A DNA stretch of 64,000 nt. It comes from a bacterium. Its GTDB lineage: Bacteria > Planctomycetota > Planctomycetia > Planctomycetales > Planctomycetaceae. This document shows, in pieces, positions 53,105 through 62,336 of this stretch (position 1 is its first letter; each line of letters opens with the position of its first letter). Both the position numbers and the translations under genes were made by a program. The stretch covers positions 124,001-188,000 of the forward strand of contig WGME01000002.1 of the NCBI GenBank assembly GCA_016125225.1, in the 5' to 3' direction. The notes beneath the pieces were generated by a model. That model saw only the letters and a program-made list of their open reading frames with translations, searched no databases and had not been told where the DNA came from.

Positions 53105-55075
53105 ATTCCCCTGCCGCACGCGTCGGCGGATTTGGAAGAGGTGGGCGGGCATGTGACGTGGATCAAGCTCCACGTAATTCCGTGAGCCGTACCACATGTA
53201 CCGGGCATCGGCGAGCAGGTCGTGAACTTGGAACGGTTCGTTGGCTTCGATTCCCCAACCGGTGAGATCGAGGTCGACAAAGCCGCACTGTTTGTACTGG
53301 TTGTCGAGGTTGACCACGATCAGCATCAGGTCCTGACCATCGGGCGATTGCTTGCTGTAACAGAACAGCCGTTCGTTATCGACGGGATGAAATTTGATGC
53401 CGATGGTGTACTGCAATGCGGGATGAGCTTTACGGATTTGATTCACTCGCCGAATCACTCCGGACAGGCTGTCGGGCCGGGCGATGTCGTGACAGTGAAC
53501 TTCGAACTTTTCACTGTTGATGTACTCTTCGCTTTTGGCCTTGGCGGGCAGGCACCAGCCGTGTTCATACGGCGGGCCATAGATGCCATAGTTGGATGAC
53601 AGAGTCGCTGCCATGATCAAGCGGCGGAGAAACGTCGGTCGCCCCCCCTGTTGCAGCTCTTCCGTGAGAATGTCGGGTGTGTTGGGCCAGAAGTTTGGAC
53701 GAAAGTACTCTTTGACTTCGGTGGTCGTCAGCTCCGTGACATACTCGGTCAGTTCCTGGGCTGAATGCCGCCAGGCATAGTAAGTGTAGGACTGCGAATA
53801 GCCGAGTTTCGCCAGACGGTACATCACCTTGGGCCGCGTGAAGGCTTCTGCCAGGAAGATTACGTCGGGCCATTGCTGCTTCAGCTCGGTGATGCACCAC
53901 TCCCAGAAGGGGAAAGTTTTGGTGTGCGGATTATCGACTCGAAAGACGCGAATGCCGCGTTTGATCCAGAACTCGAAGACACTCTTCAGTTCCTGCCACA
54001 GGTTCTGCCAGTCGGCCGATTCAAAGTTGAACGGATAAATGTCCTGATACTTCTTCGGCGGATTCTCGGCATATTGAATGGTGCCATCGGGGCGGATGCG
54101 GAACCAGTCGGGATGCTCAGCGACATAGGGATGATCGGGTGATGCCTGAAACGCGATGTCGAGGGCCACATCGATCTGAAACGTTTTGGCCGCGGCGACC
54201 AAGGCATCAAAGTCGTCGAGTGTGCCCAGCGACGGATGGATCGACTTGTGGCCGCCGGTCCTGTCGCCAATCGCCCAGGGGCTGCCGACGTCTTCGGGTT
54301 GCACTTCGGTGCTGCCGTTTCGCCCTTTACGGAACTTCTGACCGATCGGATGAATCGGCGGCAGATAGAGGACATCGAACCCCATGTCGGCAACATAGGG
54401 CAACCGAGCGATCACATCGCGCAGGGTTCCATGCTGGCCGGGTTGAGTCGCCGCTGAACGGGGAAACATTTCGTACCAGGCGCTGAACCGTGCCCGCTCC
54501 CGATCGACGGTGACGCGCAGGTCGCGCTCAAATCGGGTGACATGTTCACGCGGAGACCACAAATCCATGGCCTGCAACAACGTGGCATCTTCCGCGATCT
54601 TAGCAATCACTTGCGGATCTTTGGCGGCGATGCGGTCCAGCCAGTCTTGAATGACGGCTTGATCGTGATCAGGTGCCACCTCCAGGGCCGCTTTCAGAAA
54701 GTTCGCCCCGACCTGGAGATCGACCGTCACATCCTGTCCGGCGGCCACGCGTTTGGCAAAATCACGTCGCCAGGAACGGAAATGGTCGATCCAGGCCACC
54801 ACGGTGTAGGACGCGGTCCCGATCTCAGTAACGGGAAATTTCCCTTCCCAGTGATCGTTGTAACCCGGCTTCAGGCGGGTCTTCTGCCACTCGGTTTGGG
54901 TGGCCTGCCGATACCATAATTCGACAACCAGTTCGTCATGCCCGTCGGTAAAGGCATCAACGGCCACTATGACCGACTCTCCCACCGTCCGTTTGATGGG
55001 AAAACGACCACCATCGATCTCTGGCCGTACGCGATCGATGACTACGCGATGACGGCCTTCGGTCGGTAATGGCAT
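53084..55075 (-). CDS. glgE: Alpha-1,4-glucan:maltose-1-phosphate maltosyltransferase
   Basis: A GH13 enzyme of 663 residues that extends alpha-1,4-glucan with maltose 1-phosphate. The start at 55075 is chosen for its AGGAG site 8 nt away; it gives the usual N-terminus (VVIDRVRPEIDGGRFPIKR). The N domain (VGESVIVAVDAFTDGHD) precedes the barrel: SAWYEMFPRS, YLPPIHPIGQ, catalytic nucleophile Asp381 in RVDNPHTK and acid Glu410 in LAEAFTRP, 29 residues apart as in Streptomyces GlgE, then the short beta C-terminal domain. The four-gene trehalose route (treS, mak, glgB) is not in the window. Convergent with ppa. Confidence 0.93.
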   Translation of the reverse strand: MPLPTEGRHRVVIDRVRPEIDGGRFPIKRTVGESVIVAVDAFTDGHDELVVELWYRQATQTEWQKTRLKPGYNDHWEGKFPVTEIGTASYTVVAWIDHFRSWRRDFAKRVAAGQDVTVDLQVGANFLKAALEVAPDHDQAVIQDWLDRIAAKDPQVIAKIAEDATLLQAMDLWSPREHVTRFERDLRVTVDRERARFSAWYEMFPRSAATQPGQHGTLRDVIARLPYVADMGFDVLYLPPIHPIGQKFRKGRNGSTEVQPEDVGSPWAIGDRTGGHKSIHPSLGTLDDFDALVAAAKTFQIDVALDIAFQASPDHPYVAEHPDWFRIRPDGTIQYAENPPKKYQDIYPFNFESADWQNLWQELKSVFEFWIKRGIRVFRVDNPHTKTFPFWEWCITELKQQWPDVIFLAEAFTRPKVMYRLAKLGYSQSYTYYAWRHSAQELTEYVTELTTTEVKEYFRPNFWPNTPDILTEELQQGGRPTFLRRLIMAATLSSNYGIYGPPYEHGWCLPAKAKSEEYINSEKFEVHCHDIARPDSLSGVIRRVNQIRKAHPALQYTIGIKFHPVDNERLFCYSKQSPDGQDLMLIVVNLDNQYKQCGFVDLDLTGWGIEANEPFQVHDLLADARYMWYGSRNYVELDPRHMPAHLFQIRRRVRQGNEMEYFQ

Positions 55076-55311
55076 CCGTAAACTCCTGTCTGGTATATTC
55101 TTGGGTTTGAACATGCGCCAGCTTAGCCGGTTCCATGATCCAGCAAACTTTACGCTCATTCGGGCAATTTTGGCGCCCGAAACCCTGTTTTTTTCAGAAA
55201 CGAGAGACATTTCCACGACGTGCTGCCGAACTCGCATATTTCTTTCTGAATCCGTATCATCTTGGTCGCTAACGATTTCCTCTGGTTCGCGTTTCAAGGG
55301 ACAGAGCCACC

Positions 55312-55824
55312 ATGCTCACGAAGAAGCCACAAGCCGTGGCCGGTGTCAGCGCGACATACGAAAACGTCATCGAAGAACTGTACCCGTCGATCGCCAGTAT
55401 CTGGCTGGGGCAACTCCTGAATTCGCTGTACGAGTCGCTGCCGGGCTATGGTCAGGTGCGGTTGTCGTACCTGATTTTCGTTCCGCTCACCTGGCCCTTG
55501 GGACTACTGGGCTACTTCGCCATGAAGGTGTTCGGTTCAAAGTATGTGGTCACGAACCGGGCGGTCAAACGGTATCCGGTGCTTGGTTTTCAACTCCTTG
55601 AAGAGGCAACGCTGGCGAATATCGACCGCGTGACAGTTGACCCCGATTCGAAGCTGGCCTTCTTCCGCACGGGCGATGTCCGCCTCTCCTCCGCCGATGG
55701 TGGCACCCTGATGCTGATGCGGGGCATTCCCTATCCGGAGCGGTTCTGCCAAGTCATTCTCGAAGCCCGCGATGCCCGGAAAGAAGTCGAAGCCTCGATG
55801 AATACCATCCGCAATCGAAAGTAA
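55312..55824 (+). CDS. PH-domain (bPH2-like) membrane protein
   Basis: A 170-residue membrane protein with a hydrophobic pair (LIFVPLTWPLGLLGYFAMKVF, about residues 63-82) leading into a bacterial PH-like fold (SKYVVTNRAVKRYPVLG, LANIDRVTVDP, DVRLSSADGGTLMLMRGIPYPERF, shown in parts). The YVVTNRAV / DI-x-x-V pattern is that of YdbS/YdbT-like proteins. These have no settled function; they may help in membrane integrity or peptide export. Single gene followed by a strong terminator. Confidence 0.8.
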   Translation: MLTKKPQAVAGVSATYENVIEELYPSIASIWLGQLLNSLYESLPGYGQVRLSYLIFVPLTWPLGLLGYFAMKVFGSKYVVTNRAVKRYPVLGFQLLEEATLANIDRVTVDPDSKLAFFRTGDVRLSSADGGTLMLMRGIPYPERFCQVILEARDARKEVEASMNTIRNRK

Positions 55825-56245
55825 TGCGTGGTCGCCATCCACTCATTCTGCACAGCCCGGGCCTCTCGCTCGGGCTGTTTTGCTTAGAAGGCACTTCATT
55901 AAGACCTCAGGCGTTTAAATAACCGTCGGATACGGCCGAGTTGGGTGAAGCCTTAGTCAAGGTGGTCGTAGTGTTCAGCGATTTACCCAGCCTGGCAAGA
56001 TTTGGCCTGTGACCATCGATGTGAGGCATCGGCGATGTGATGTAGTCAACAAGTAGAATTACCCCGTGCAAGCAGTAATGCTGCACAATCGATACGATTG
56101 ATACGCTATGCCTCGTCGGGCGGTGCGGGCTACGTCGCGGGGGCGGATTGTTGCCGAATGACATCATTTTTGAGCTAGGTTTCCAGGTTGAGACAGTGCG
56201 GAGTTGGAGTCACCGACCCCGGTACTGAGGAAGCCTGGTGTCTTG
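55825..56245. other. Intergenic region with terminator and small palindromes
   Basis: 421 bp between the PH-domain gene and the degenerate GGDEF gene. A terminator lies at 55852-55882. Further on GTGCAAGCAGTAATGCTGCAC (56066-56086, one base bulged; broken here as GTGCAAGCA and TGCTGCAC) and CAATCGATACGATTG (56086-56100) are adjacent inverted repeats that might be operators. No convincing gene. Confidence 0.4.
55852..55882 (+). terminator. Intrinsic terminator of the PH-domain gene
   Basis: Stem ACAGCCCGGGC / GCTCGGGCTGT with a CTCTC loop (one G-U pair) and TTTT at the end, about 28 bp after the stop. A classic Rho-independent terminator. Confidence 0.85.
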
Positions 56246-57169
56246 ATGGTGATTTCGATGCAAGCAGTAGCGGTCTCAGATGCCGTGCTCTGGGTCGGGT
56301 TGGCCGGACTAATTCTCGTCTCGACCGTGGCTGGCTTTGTTGCCGGGGTGCAGTGTGCACCGTGGCTGCAAGAACGGGCCTTGAAGCGAGCGGCCCGGCA
56401 TGTGCAGCGGCTGTTCGAGTTCACCGCACAACATATGGAACGGACATCGCAGCTCTGTCAGATGCTGAGTGATGCAGCCACGTCGCCTTTAGCATCCGCT
56501 CAATGGGATCGGCTCGATACGGCTCGAAAGAAGCTGGCTGACAGTTGGAAAGGCATGGCAGAACGGCAGGTGAATTCCAGCTCAGAAGTGGCTGGTGAGA
56601 CCTGTCCAACCGGATCGTCACAGTTCCATATTGACTGGGCTAAAGGGCCAGTCGATGCGACCACACAGTTGCCCAATCGAGAGACGTTTGAAACCAATCT
56701 CCAGCAACTCATTCAGCAGTCGAGTGAGCATTGCCATCCGAGCGGTGTCTTGCTGTTCCGCGTCGACAAGAGTGATCAGCTTGCCCGGAGGTATGGAGCC
56801 GACGCGCTGAACGTTTTGCAAAGCAAACTCGCAACGGTGGTGATCAAGGCTGCCCGTAATGAAGATCTGGTCTGCCGACTGGATGGCGATCTGTTTGCGG
56901 TGCTGATTCCATCAGTCTCGCCGCTGGCAGGGGCCCGTGTTGCCGAAACCATTCGTGCCGCTGTGCGTGACCACGCCTATCGAGTTGAGGCCAACGGACC
57001 GGAGGTCTTACTCACGGCGAGTTTCGGATATGCCGTATGCCTGCCTGCCGAACCGGCGATGCTGGTGATCGACCGCGCGAGTGAAGCCTTGCAGAAGTCG
57101 CAGTCAGCAGGCCGCAATCAACTGCACGTGCATGACGCGACAAATCGTCTGGTGGCACGAATCGGCTAG
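56246..57169 (+). CDS. Membrane GGDEF-domain protein with degenerate catalytic motif
   Basis: A protein of 307 residues with one N-terminal membrane helix (about 12-35, VLWVGLAGLILVSTVAGFV), a helical linker and a C-terminal GGDEF domain (about 145-290). The domain is seen from LPNRETFETNL through LLFRVDKSDQLARRYG, but the GG(D/E)EF signature reads DGDLF at residues 213-217. With the first Gly replaced by Asp and Glu replaced by Leu, diguanylate cyclase activity is doubtful, so it may bind GTP or c-di-GMP as a regulator. Its start is uncertain among three close Met codons. Convergent, 29 bp away, with the Cys-rich lipoprotein gene. Confidence 0.78.
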   Translation: MVISMQAVAVSDAVLWVGLAGLILVSTVAGFVAGVQCAPWLQERALKRAARHVQRLFEFTAQHMERTSQLCQMLSDAATSPLASAQWDRLDTARKKLADSWKGMAERQVNSSSEVAGETCPTGSSQFHIDWAKGPVDATTQLPNRETFETNLQQLIQQSSEHCHPSGVLLFRVDKSDQLARRYGADALNVLQSKLATVVIKAARNEDLVCRLDGDLFAVLIPSVSPLAGARVAETIRAAVRDHAYRVEANGPEVLLTASFGYAVCLPAEPAMLVIDRASEALQKSQSAGRNQLHVHDATNRLVARIG

Positions 57170-57198
57170 GGAGAAGGCTGGGGCACCGGCGTTGATGA

Positions 57199-58107
57199 CT
57201 ACAGGCCAAAGCCGCCGCCGAATCCACCACCGCCACCACCCCCGAAGCCACCGCCGCCACCAAATCCACCACCACCGCCGCCGCCGCCACCCCCACCAAA
57301 GCCACCGTTGCCGTTGTTGAAGTTGTTGCCAGCGCCCATGTAGATGAACTGGTAGAATTCCGGAGCGGCTTCCAGCGAGCTCTTACCGAAGCCATAAGCT
57401 GGTGAGACGAAGGTGCGGTTATTCGCGTCGGGATTGCCATGATCGGTTAAGATCTGAGCGATGATGGCTCGGCGATGCGCATCGAGTTCCGGGTCAGCAT
57501 TATTCCAGGTCCGCTCCACCAGCACGGGGAACGGTGCACTGCGCATACGGGCCGCAATTTCCAGAATCTTGTCTTTGCCATCGGGCGTCAGTTCGGCTGA
57601 CTCCAGCACAAAGTCTTTCTGGTAGAGAATGAAGTCCGCCGCTTCGGCGTTGGTCTGCATCTGATGGAAGTGGGCACGCTGCACAGCTCCCACGGGATAC
57701 TCGTCCTGAATGGCGAGTGATCGTCGGGCCAGACAACTCCCGCAGCAACCGCCGCTGAGCTTACAGCCACCGTGACCGCAATCATTGCATTTGCCGAAGC
57801 CCTTTTTGCCACAGTCATCGCAACCCTCGTTGCAGCCGGTATCGCAGGTCTGGCAATCGTCCTTCTTCCAGAACTTCCAGGACTTTTTGGAGCTGCCGGT
57901 GTCGCAGCTATCGCAGGCGGAGCACTCGTGCTTTTCCCAGAATTTCCACGATGACTTACCGCAGGTTTTACAGCCGACGTAATCCGCAGGGACATGGCCA
58001 TCGACATAGACCTGGTTGTTCTGTCCAAGGGTGGAACAACCAGCGATCAGCCAGGCCGTGAGCGCCAGACTTCCCCAAGTTTGAAGTGTTCTCGTCGTCC
58101 GGAACAT
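57199..58107 (-). CDS. Cys-rich lipoprotein with OmpA-like part and Gly-rich tail
   Basis: A 302-residue lipoprotein (lipobox LIAGCS, Cys24). Residues 45-130 are Cys-rich with at least six CxxC pairs and two internal copies of SWKFWxK followed by Cys pairs (residues 53 and 76). Residues about 160-260 look OmpA-like or CpaD-like (DFVLESAELTPDGKDKILEIA, trimmed; DAHRRAIIAQILTDHG). The last 35 residues are nearly all Gly and Phe/Asn. It lies 102 bp downstream of a Tad-type secretin gene, where the pilotin-like CpaD lipoprotein often sits, so a role with the secretin is inferred. Metal binding by the CxxC block is plausible. Confidence 0.7.
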   Translation of the reverse strand: MFRTTRTLQTWGSLALTAWLIAGCSTLGQNNQVYVDGHVPADYVGCKTCGKSSWKFWEKHECSACDSCDTGSSKKSWKFWKKDDCQTCDTGCNEGCDDCGKKGFGKCNDCGHGGCKLSGGCCGSCLARRSLAIQDEYPVGAVQRAHFHQMQTNAEAADFILYQKDFVLESAELTPDGKDKILEIAARMRSAPFPVLVERTWNNADPELDAHRRAIIAQILTDHGNPDANNRTFVSPAYGFGKSSLEAAPEFYQFIYMGAGNNFNNGNGGFGGGGGGGGGGGFGGGGGFGGGGGGGFGGGFGL

Positions 58108-58209
58108 CCTGCTCCCCTTGTCAGCTCCACATCCCCGGTGGACATGCTGGTCTTACGGCAAAAGTGCTGGCTCGTCTCTTGTCAGTTTTCCGTGTCTTCC
58201 GTCTGGCAA

Positions 58210-60339
58210 TCAGTAACGCACGCCTTTGCTGGCATCACGCTGGACCCGGTTTTGCATCCCCGAGGGGATTGTGCCGTTGCCAGAGTAAGCCGTCGGTTGA
58301 ATCGTTTGCGATGGCATCGTCGGAGTGCTCCAACCACCGTTCATACGTTGGGCACTACTGCCTGGCACCTGCTGCAGGTTCGGTCCGTTCCCATTGGTTG
58401 GTGCGGGAGGTACCACGGGCACCGAGTAAGGCGGAACCGCAGAGGCCGGGCCGCTCGGCATCCCATTGGGATGCGGTGTCGGTGATGAGAACCCGGTACC
58501 GTTCGGATTTGTGGGGACGGGCGAGTACATCGAACCGGCTGGACCCGGATTAAAGTGCTGGTATCCCACGTTGGTCCCGACGGCACCGCTGCCATACGGC
58601 GGAAGCTGGTAGTATCCGGTGTCCGGAGCCCCTTCCACCATGTTGTACTTGTAGAATTCGAAGTCGGTGGGATGAGTCACCTCGAAACCAGGAACCGGCG
58701 GCACTTCGTGAGCATCCATCGGCCGTACGATTTCTGGCGTGATCAGAATAAGCAGCTCATTCTCTTCCTGTGTCGAAGTTTTGTTGCTGAACAGCAGCGT
58801 TCCAACTTTCGGAATATCGCCGAGCAAGGGAATCCGCGTGACTTGTGTGACAGTGCGATGCGACAGCAACCCCGCGAGGGCTAATGTTTGCCCTTCCCGC
58901 ATTTCAACCGTGGTTTGCACGCGGCGAGAATCGGTGCCGGGAACGCCCCCCACCGCATTGCCCTGATTCAGGTCGCTGTATTCAGCAATCGCAGAGATGC
59001 GAATCAGGTCGCGATCGATGACTTCGGGCGTCACCAGCAATGATGTTCCAAAGCCACGGAATGAAGTCGTCTGACCTTGAGCACCACCGATTCCCACGAC
59101 GGTCGGCACGGCGAATTCCCCCCCAGCGAGGAAGCGTGCCTGTCGTCCGCTCAAGACCACGACGTTGGGTTCCGTCAGGATTTTGGCGGTTCCATTCGCT
59201 GCGAGGGCAGAAATCAGCACGCTGACGTTACCGTCATCGAAGATACCACCGATGGTTGCCGCTCCAGCGGCCCCCAAGTTGGTAAAGATCTGCTGACTTC
59301 CCTGGTTAATGAGAGCGTTGATATCAACGCCAAGATTCCGCGCTTGAGACCGGTTCAGCTCCGCAATGCGGACCCGCAACGAAATCTGAAACTCTCCTGG
59401 AACCTGCAATTCATTGATGATGAAGCTCGACAGCAGGCCGTTAAAACCACCGTACAAGCCGTTCAACCCGCTGCCATATCCCCCCAGGTCGACCCCCGCA
59501 CCAGCGCCACCGACATACCCACCAGCGTTGCCAAGACCGCCGAACAGGCTGCCGTCCTGTGCGATCACTTCACCACGGATGATGGCGAGAATGTGAGCGG
59601 CCTCCATCTGATCGCGTGCCTGTCCCCGCACGATGATTTTGTAGGACATCGGGATCAGATAGACCTTGCTGTTCGGGAAGAGTGTGTTGATCTTCTTCTC
59701 GAGCTTGCCGTAGTCAACCCGGCGCTGGTTATCGAGATTCGGATCGCGAATGGTCTTCACGAGATAAACGATCGGTTCATCCTGGCCTTCGAACCACATG
59801 GTCATGGTCGTGGTGCCACGCGCCATACCAATAAACGACAATTCGCGCGGGCTGTATTGAATGACGTCGATGATGGACGGATCGGCGATATGGATCCGAG
59901 TGACGTTGGCCTTGGTATACATTAACTGGCTGCGTCGCTCGATAATTTCAAAATCTTCCTGCTCATCGGGCATGGACTCGATGAGGCGATGCAATGCCCG
60001 GGCGGAATCGGCAGAGTTACGTGCCGGTTGGGCCTGCAGTGTTGTGGCCTGAACCAGGGTCGTCGCTGAGGCCTCTGGTGGAAGTTCAAGACCGGAAGCC
60101 GGCAGCATCATTCCTGGATGTGGCTGCTGCGGCTCAGGAACCATCCAAGGCCCGGACTGTGCCGACGTTTGCACAATGGGTGCTGAATATTGTGGATAAG
60201 CCGGATAGCCCGCTGGGGCTTGCGCATGGATGGCAACAGGCTGCCCTCCATAGGCTGCAGTCATGGCCATCAACCCGAAAGCAGATGCCCAACGTCGACA
60301 ACAGCTTCCATACTGCGTGACGCATGCGGAAATTGCCAT
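58210..60339 (-). CDS. Type II/III secretion system secretin (CpaC/RcpA-like)
   Basis: A 709-residue outer-membrane secretin of the Tad/Flp pilus or type II group. A signal region (MAISACVTQYGSCCRRWASA, then hydrophobic) and a Pro/Ala linker lead to a pilus-assembly N-domain (about 130-200, YTKANVTRIHIADPSIIDVI and ELSFIGMARGTTTMTMW, partly shown), a BON-like part (INTLFPNSKVYLI), and the secretin core (about 300-560): SLRVRIAELNRSQARNLGVD, KILTEPNVVVLSGRQARFLAGGEF (parts), and the terminal motif GLLSHRTV ... IPLLGDIPKVGTLLFSNK. The C-terminal 130 residues are Pro-rich. It forms a ring channel; other tad genes are not in view. Followed by the Cys-rich lipoprotein. Confidence 0.9.
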   Translation of the reverse strand: MAISACVTQYGSCCRRWASAFGLMAMTAAYGGQPVAIHAQAPAGYPAYPQYSAPIVQTSAQSGPWMVPEPQQPHPGMMLPASGLELPPEASATTLVQATTLQAQPARNSADSARALHRLIESMPDEQEDFEIIERRSQLMYTKANVTRIHIADPSIIDVIQYSPRELSFIGMARGTTTMTMWFEGQDEPIVYLVKTIRDPNLDNQRRVDYGKLEKKINTLFPNSKVYLIPMSYKIIVRGQARDQMEAAHILAIIRGEVIAQDGSLFGGLGNAGGYVGGAGAGVDLGGYGSGLNGLYGGFNGLLSSFIINELQVPGEFQISLRVRIAELNRSQARNLGVDINALINQGSQQIFTNLGAAGAATIGGIFDDGNVSVLISALAANGTAKILTEPNVVVLSGRQARFLAGGEFAVPTVVGIGGAQGQTTSFRGFGTSLLVTPEVIDRDLIRISAIAEYSDLNQGNAVGGVPGTDSRRVQTTVEMREGQTLALAGLLSHRTVTQVTRIPLLGDIPKVGTLLFSNKTSTQEENELLILITPEIVRPMDAHEVPPVPGFEVTHPTDFEFYKYNMVEGAPDTGYYQLPPYGSGAVGTNVGYQHFNPGPAGSMYSPVPTNPNGTGFSSPTPHPNGMPSGPASAVPPYSVPVVPPAPTNGNGPNLQQVPGSSAQRMNGGWSTPTMPSQTIQPTAYSGNGTIPSGMQNRVQRDASKGVRY

Positions 60340-60757
60340 GCCCTGTCGCTCCTCGCCGTCCCTGGCATCCGTTCAACGGACGAGCTTACTGCTCCACCGT
60401 CCTGGCAATCGACTCGCAGTCAGTGCCTGTGAACCGACATCGCTGTCGATGCGGGTACACGCACTCACTCCGTGGAGGCAGCCCTCCATGTCGGGTCTAT
60501 CGACTTTCCGGGTTGCATGCGTTCAACGGATTCCCGACTGAGTGGGCCGTCCGTCCGATAACGTCGGCAAAGTCTTCCTGGACTGCCAGAAGTCACAGTG
60601 AACACGAGGTTGATTCGGCAGAAGTCGCCGAAAAAAAGTCACCATTCGAGTGCGAAAAAATCGCAACTCAAATGGTGACAAGAGGTTTACAGGCATGGCC
60701 CTGTAACATAACTCACCGAACCAACATCTCAAACTTGATTCGGCCAACTCGGACTTA
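60340..60757. other. Intergenic region upstream of the secretin gene
   Basis: 418 bp between two minus-strand genes. It holds the terminator at 60631-60679 and two copies of GTTCAACGGA exactly 150 bp apart (60371 and 60521), each within GCATCC/GCATGC context. The repeat spacing may be chance. The secretin promoter should be just right of 60339. Confidence 0.4.
60631..60679 (-). terminator. Strong intrinsic terminator after the Pro-rich gene
   Basis: On the minus strand, GTCACCATTTGAGT and ACTCGAATGGTGAC form a long stem (inner GCGA/TCGC too) followed by seven T's. It ends the transcript of the Pro-rich exported protein at 60758. Confidence 0.85.
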
Positions 60758-61303
60758 CTACCAGGGATAATTCGTATCGCGGTTGTAGACCGCCCGACCG
60801 GGGTAATACCACGGAGCCCGGTAGTTGTAATACGGGAAGCGGTAATGACCATGCAGGTCGCTGCGATGGAAGCCGGGGCCGTAGTGATCGTAGTAGGGGT
60901 TCCCTGTCACAACATATTGCCCGCCGTTGGGATCGTGATACAGATAAGGTGAACCAATGCGGGCATCGTAACCCCCGGGCGCCCAGAACGGCCCTTGTCC
61001 GGCGGCCGGCCCGGCTCCACGGGTACCGATGCCCGTTCCTTGACTCGGGGGCATCACCGTGGTGACTCCCGGCTGCGGAGGCATCGTGGGGGCATTCATC
61101 ATGGGCTGACCGAGGTTGCCATTCCAGGGAATCGGGGCGACGGGCACCGTGTTCGGTATTCCCGGAGCAGGGGGCAACGGGTCGACATCCATCGGCATGG
61201 GTGGCACCACCGTGGCGGCGGGCTCCGGCGCATCGGCCCATGCCATCCCTGCTCCCAGGGTCAATCCCATCACACAACTGACACACAACCAGGATGAGCT
61301 CAT
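60758..61303 (-). CDS. Exported Pro/Gly/Tyr-rich protein
   Basis: A protein of 181 residues. A signal peptide (MSSSWLCVSCVMGLTLGAGM, then AWAD) is followed by a Pro/Met-rich linker (VVPPMPMDVDPLPPAPG) and a Tyr/His/Gly-rich C-terminal third (GPFWAPGGYDARIG; YYDHYGPGFHRSDLHGHY). It looks unstructured and perhaps exposed at the cell surface or part of an extracellular matrix; no family is recognised. The start at 61303 has an AGGAAC site about 7 nt upstream; 61318 is weaker. A long hairpin with a T run ends the gene. Confidence 0.65.
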   Translation of the reverse strand: MSSSWLCVSCVMGLTLGAGMAWADAPEPAATVVPPMPMDVDPLPPAPGIPNTVPVAPIPWNGNLGQPMMNAPTMPPQPGVTTVMPPSQGTGIGTRGAGPAAGQGPFWAPGGYDARIGSPYLYHDPNGGQYVVTGNPYYDHYGPGFHRSDLHGHYRFPYYNYRAPWYYPGRAVYNRDTNYPW

Positions 61304-61625
61304 CGGAAGTTCCTGCACATCATCATTATCAGAAGAATTGCGGCGGCTCGAGCTGTCCGCCGTGGTTGTCCGTGGCCTCGTAATTGTTGGACGAACAACT
61401 CGACGGCAGACAGTGTAAGCCTACCCGCTGATTCTGCCGCTTGCCGAGCCGTCTGGTTGATAAGGCATGGAATTGCCCATCGAGTTTGACGGCGATCCGC
61501 AAAAAAACACCTGCGGTTACCCGGACAGTTATAGAAGAACTGTCGGACAAGACCGCCCGATCGACCGATACAGACGATGGACAATGGTGAGCAGGTACGA
61601 GCATTGAGTCGGAGGGATACGCAGG
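61304..61625. other. Divergent intergenic region, 322 bp
   Basis: The gap separates the Pro-rich (minus) and Met-rich (plus) exported protein genes. It contains a palindrome GACAGTT-N7-AACTGTC (61524-61544), a possible operator, and an A run at 61501-61507. A GGAGG-type ribosome site is visible at the end, before 61626. Confidence 0.4.
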
Positions 61626-62336
61626 ATGTCCACAGCAATCACCACGGTGGCCTTGGGTTTGGCGATGCAAGTCGGACAACCGGCCCCTCAGGAAACGCCG
61701 AACTATCCCGCGTTACCGAACGCCTACAATCAATATGGTTTTGAAGGGCAGTTCGAACAGCGTCACCCGTTCGATACGCAGCAGAACTGGGTGCATGGCT
61801 ATTTTCAGGAAATCCCCGCGTATGGGGGCCATACTTTCTACCGCCCGTACAACTATAAAGATGTGATGTCGCAATCGCAGACGGCTGCCGGTTGGGGTGC
61901 ATCGCCGACGCTACCGTACTCGCAACAGTTCTGGCACCGCTACCATGATCAGGCGACCATGCTGAAGCTGTCACAGCAAGGCCAGCCGTCGCATGATCAG
62001 GCCAACATGGTCCAGACGCCGACGATGCACCCGACTCACGGAATGCAGCCGGGGATGCAACCGATGTATCATCCCTCGCCAGTGATGACACCGCAGCCGT
62101 CGCAAGGTCCTGCGATGACGCCGCCGATGGCACCGAATGCCATGTGGTCGATGCAGCCCAATCATCCTGCCGCGACGAACTCAAACATCGTGGTACCCGC
62201 TTCGGGATTGATGCTGCCGCAACAGCCGCTCTACATGCCCGCCCCGGCCTTTGCACCGGCTCCGCAACAGCAACCCATGCTCTATCCGGCTCAGCCCACA
62301 GCTCCGGTGACCGGCCCGAATTTGCCCGCGTTCTGA
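61626..62336 (+). CDS. Exported Met/Gln/Pro-rich protein
   Basis: A 236-residue protein with a short hydrophobic N-terminus (MSTAITTVALGLAMQVGQPA) that may be a signal peptide. Residues 30-110 are aromatic-rich (NWVHGYFQEIPAYGGHTFYR), and residues 120-236 are dominated by Met, Pro, Gln and His (MQPGMQPMYHPSPVMTPQP). The Met/His content could bind copper, but such bias also occurs in unstructured surface proteins. No family recognised. Its TGA stop is directly followed by the TCA stop complement of the minus-strand gene (zero gap). Confidence 0.6.
   Translation: MSTAITTVALGLAMQVGQPAPQETPNYPALPNAYNQYGFEGQFEQRHPFDTQQNWVHGYFQEIPAYGGHTFYRPYNYKDVMSQSQTAAGWGASPTLPYSQQFWHRYHDQATMLKLSQQGQPSHDQANMVQTPTMHPTHGMQPGMQPMYHPSPVMTPQPSQGPAMTPPMAPNAMWSMQPNHPAATNSNIVVPASGLMLPQQPLYMPAPAFAPAPQQQPMLYPAQPTAPVTGPNLPAF

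Noticed and set aside
60371-60530. Two GTTCAACGGA copies 150 bp apart, considered as a riboswitch or repeat unit
   Set aside because: Only ten identical bases, flanks differ, and no known riboswitch core is present.
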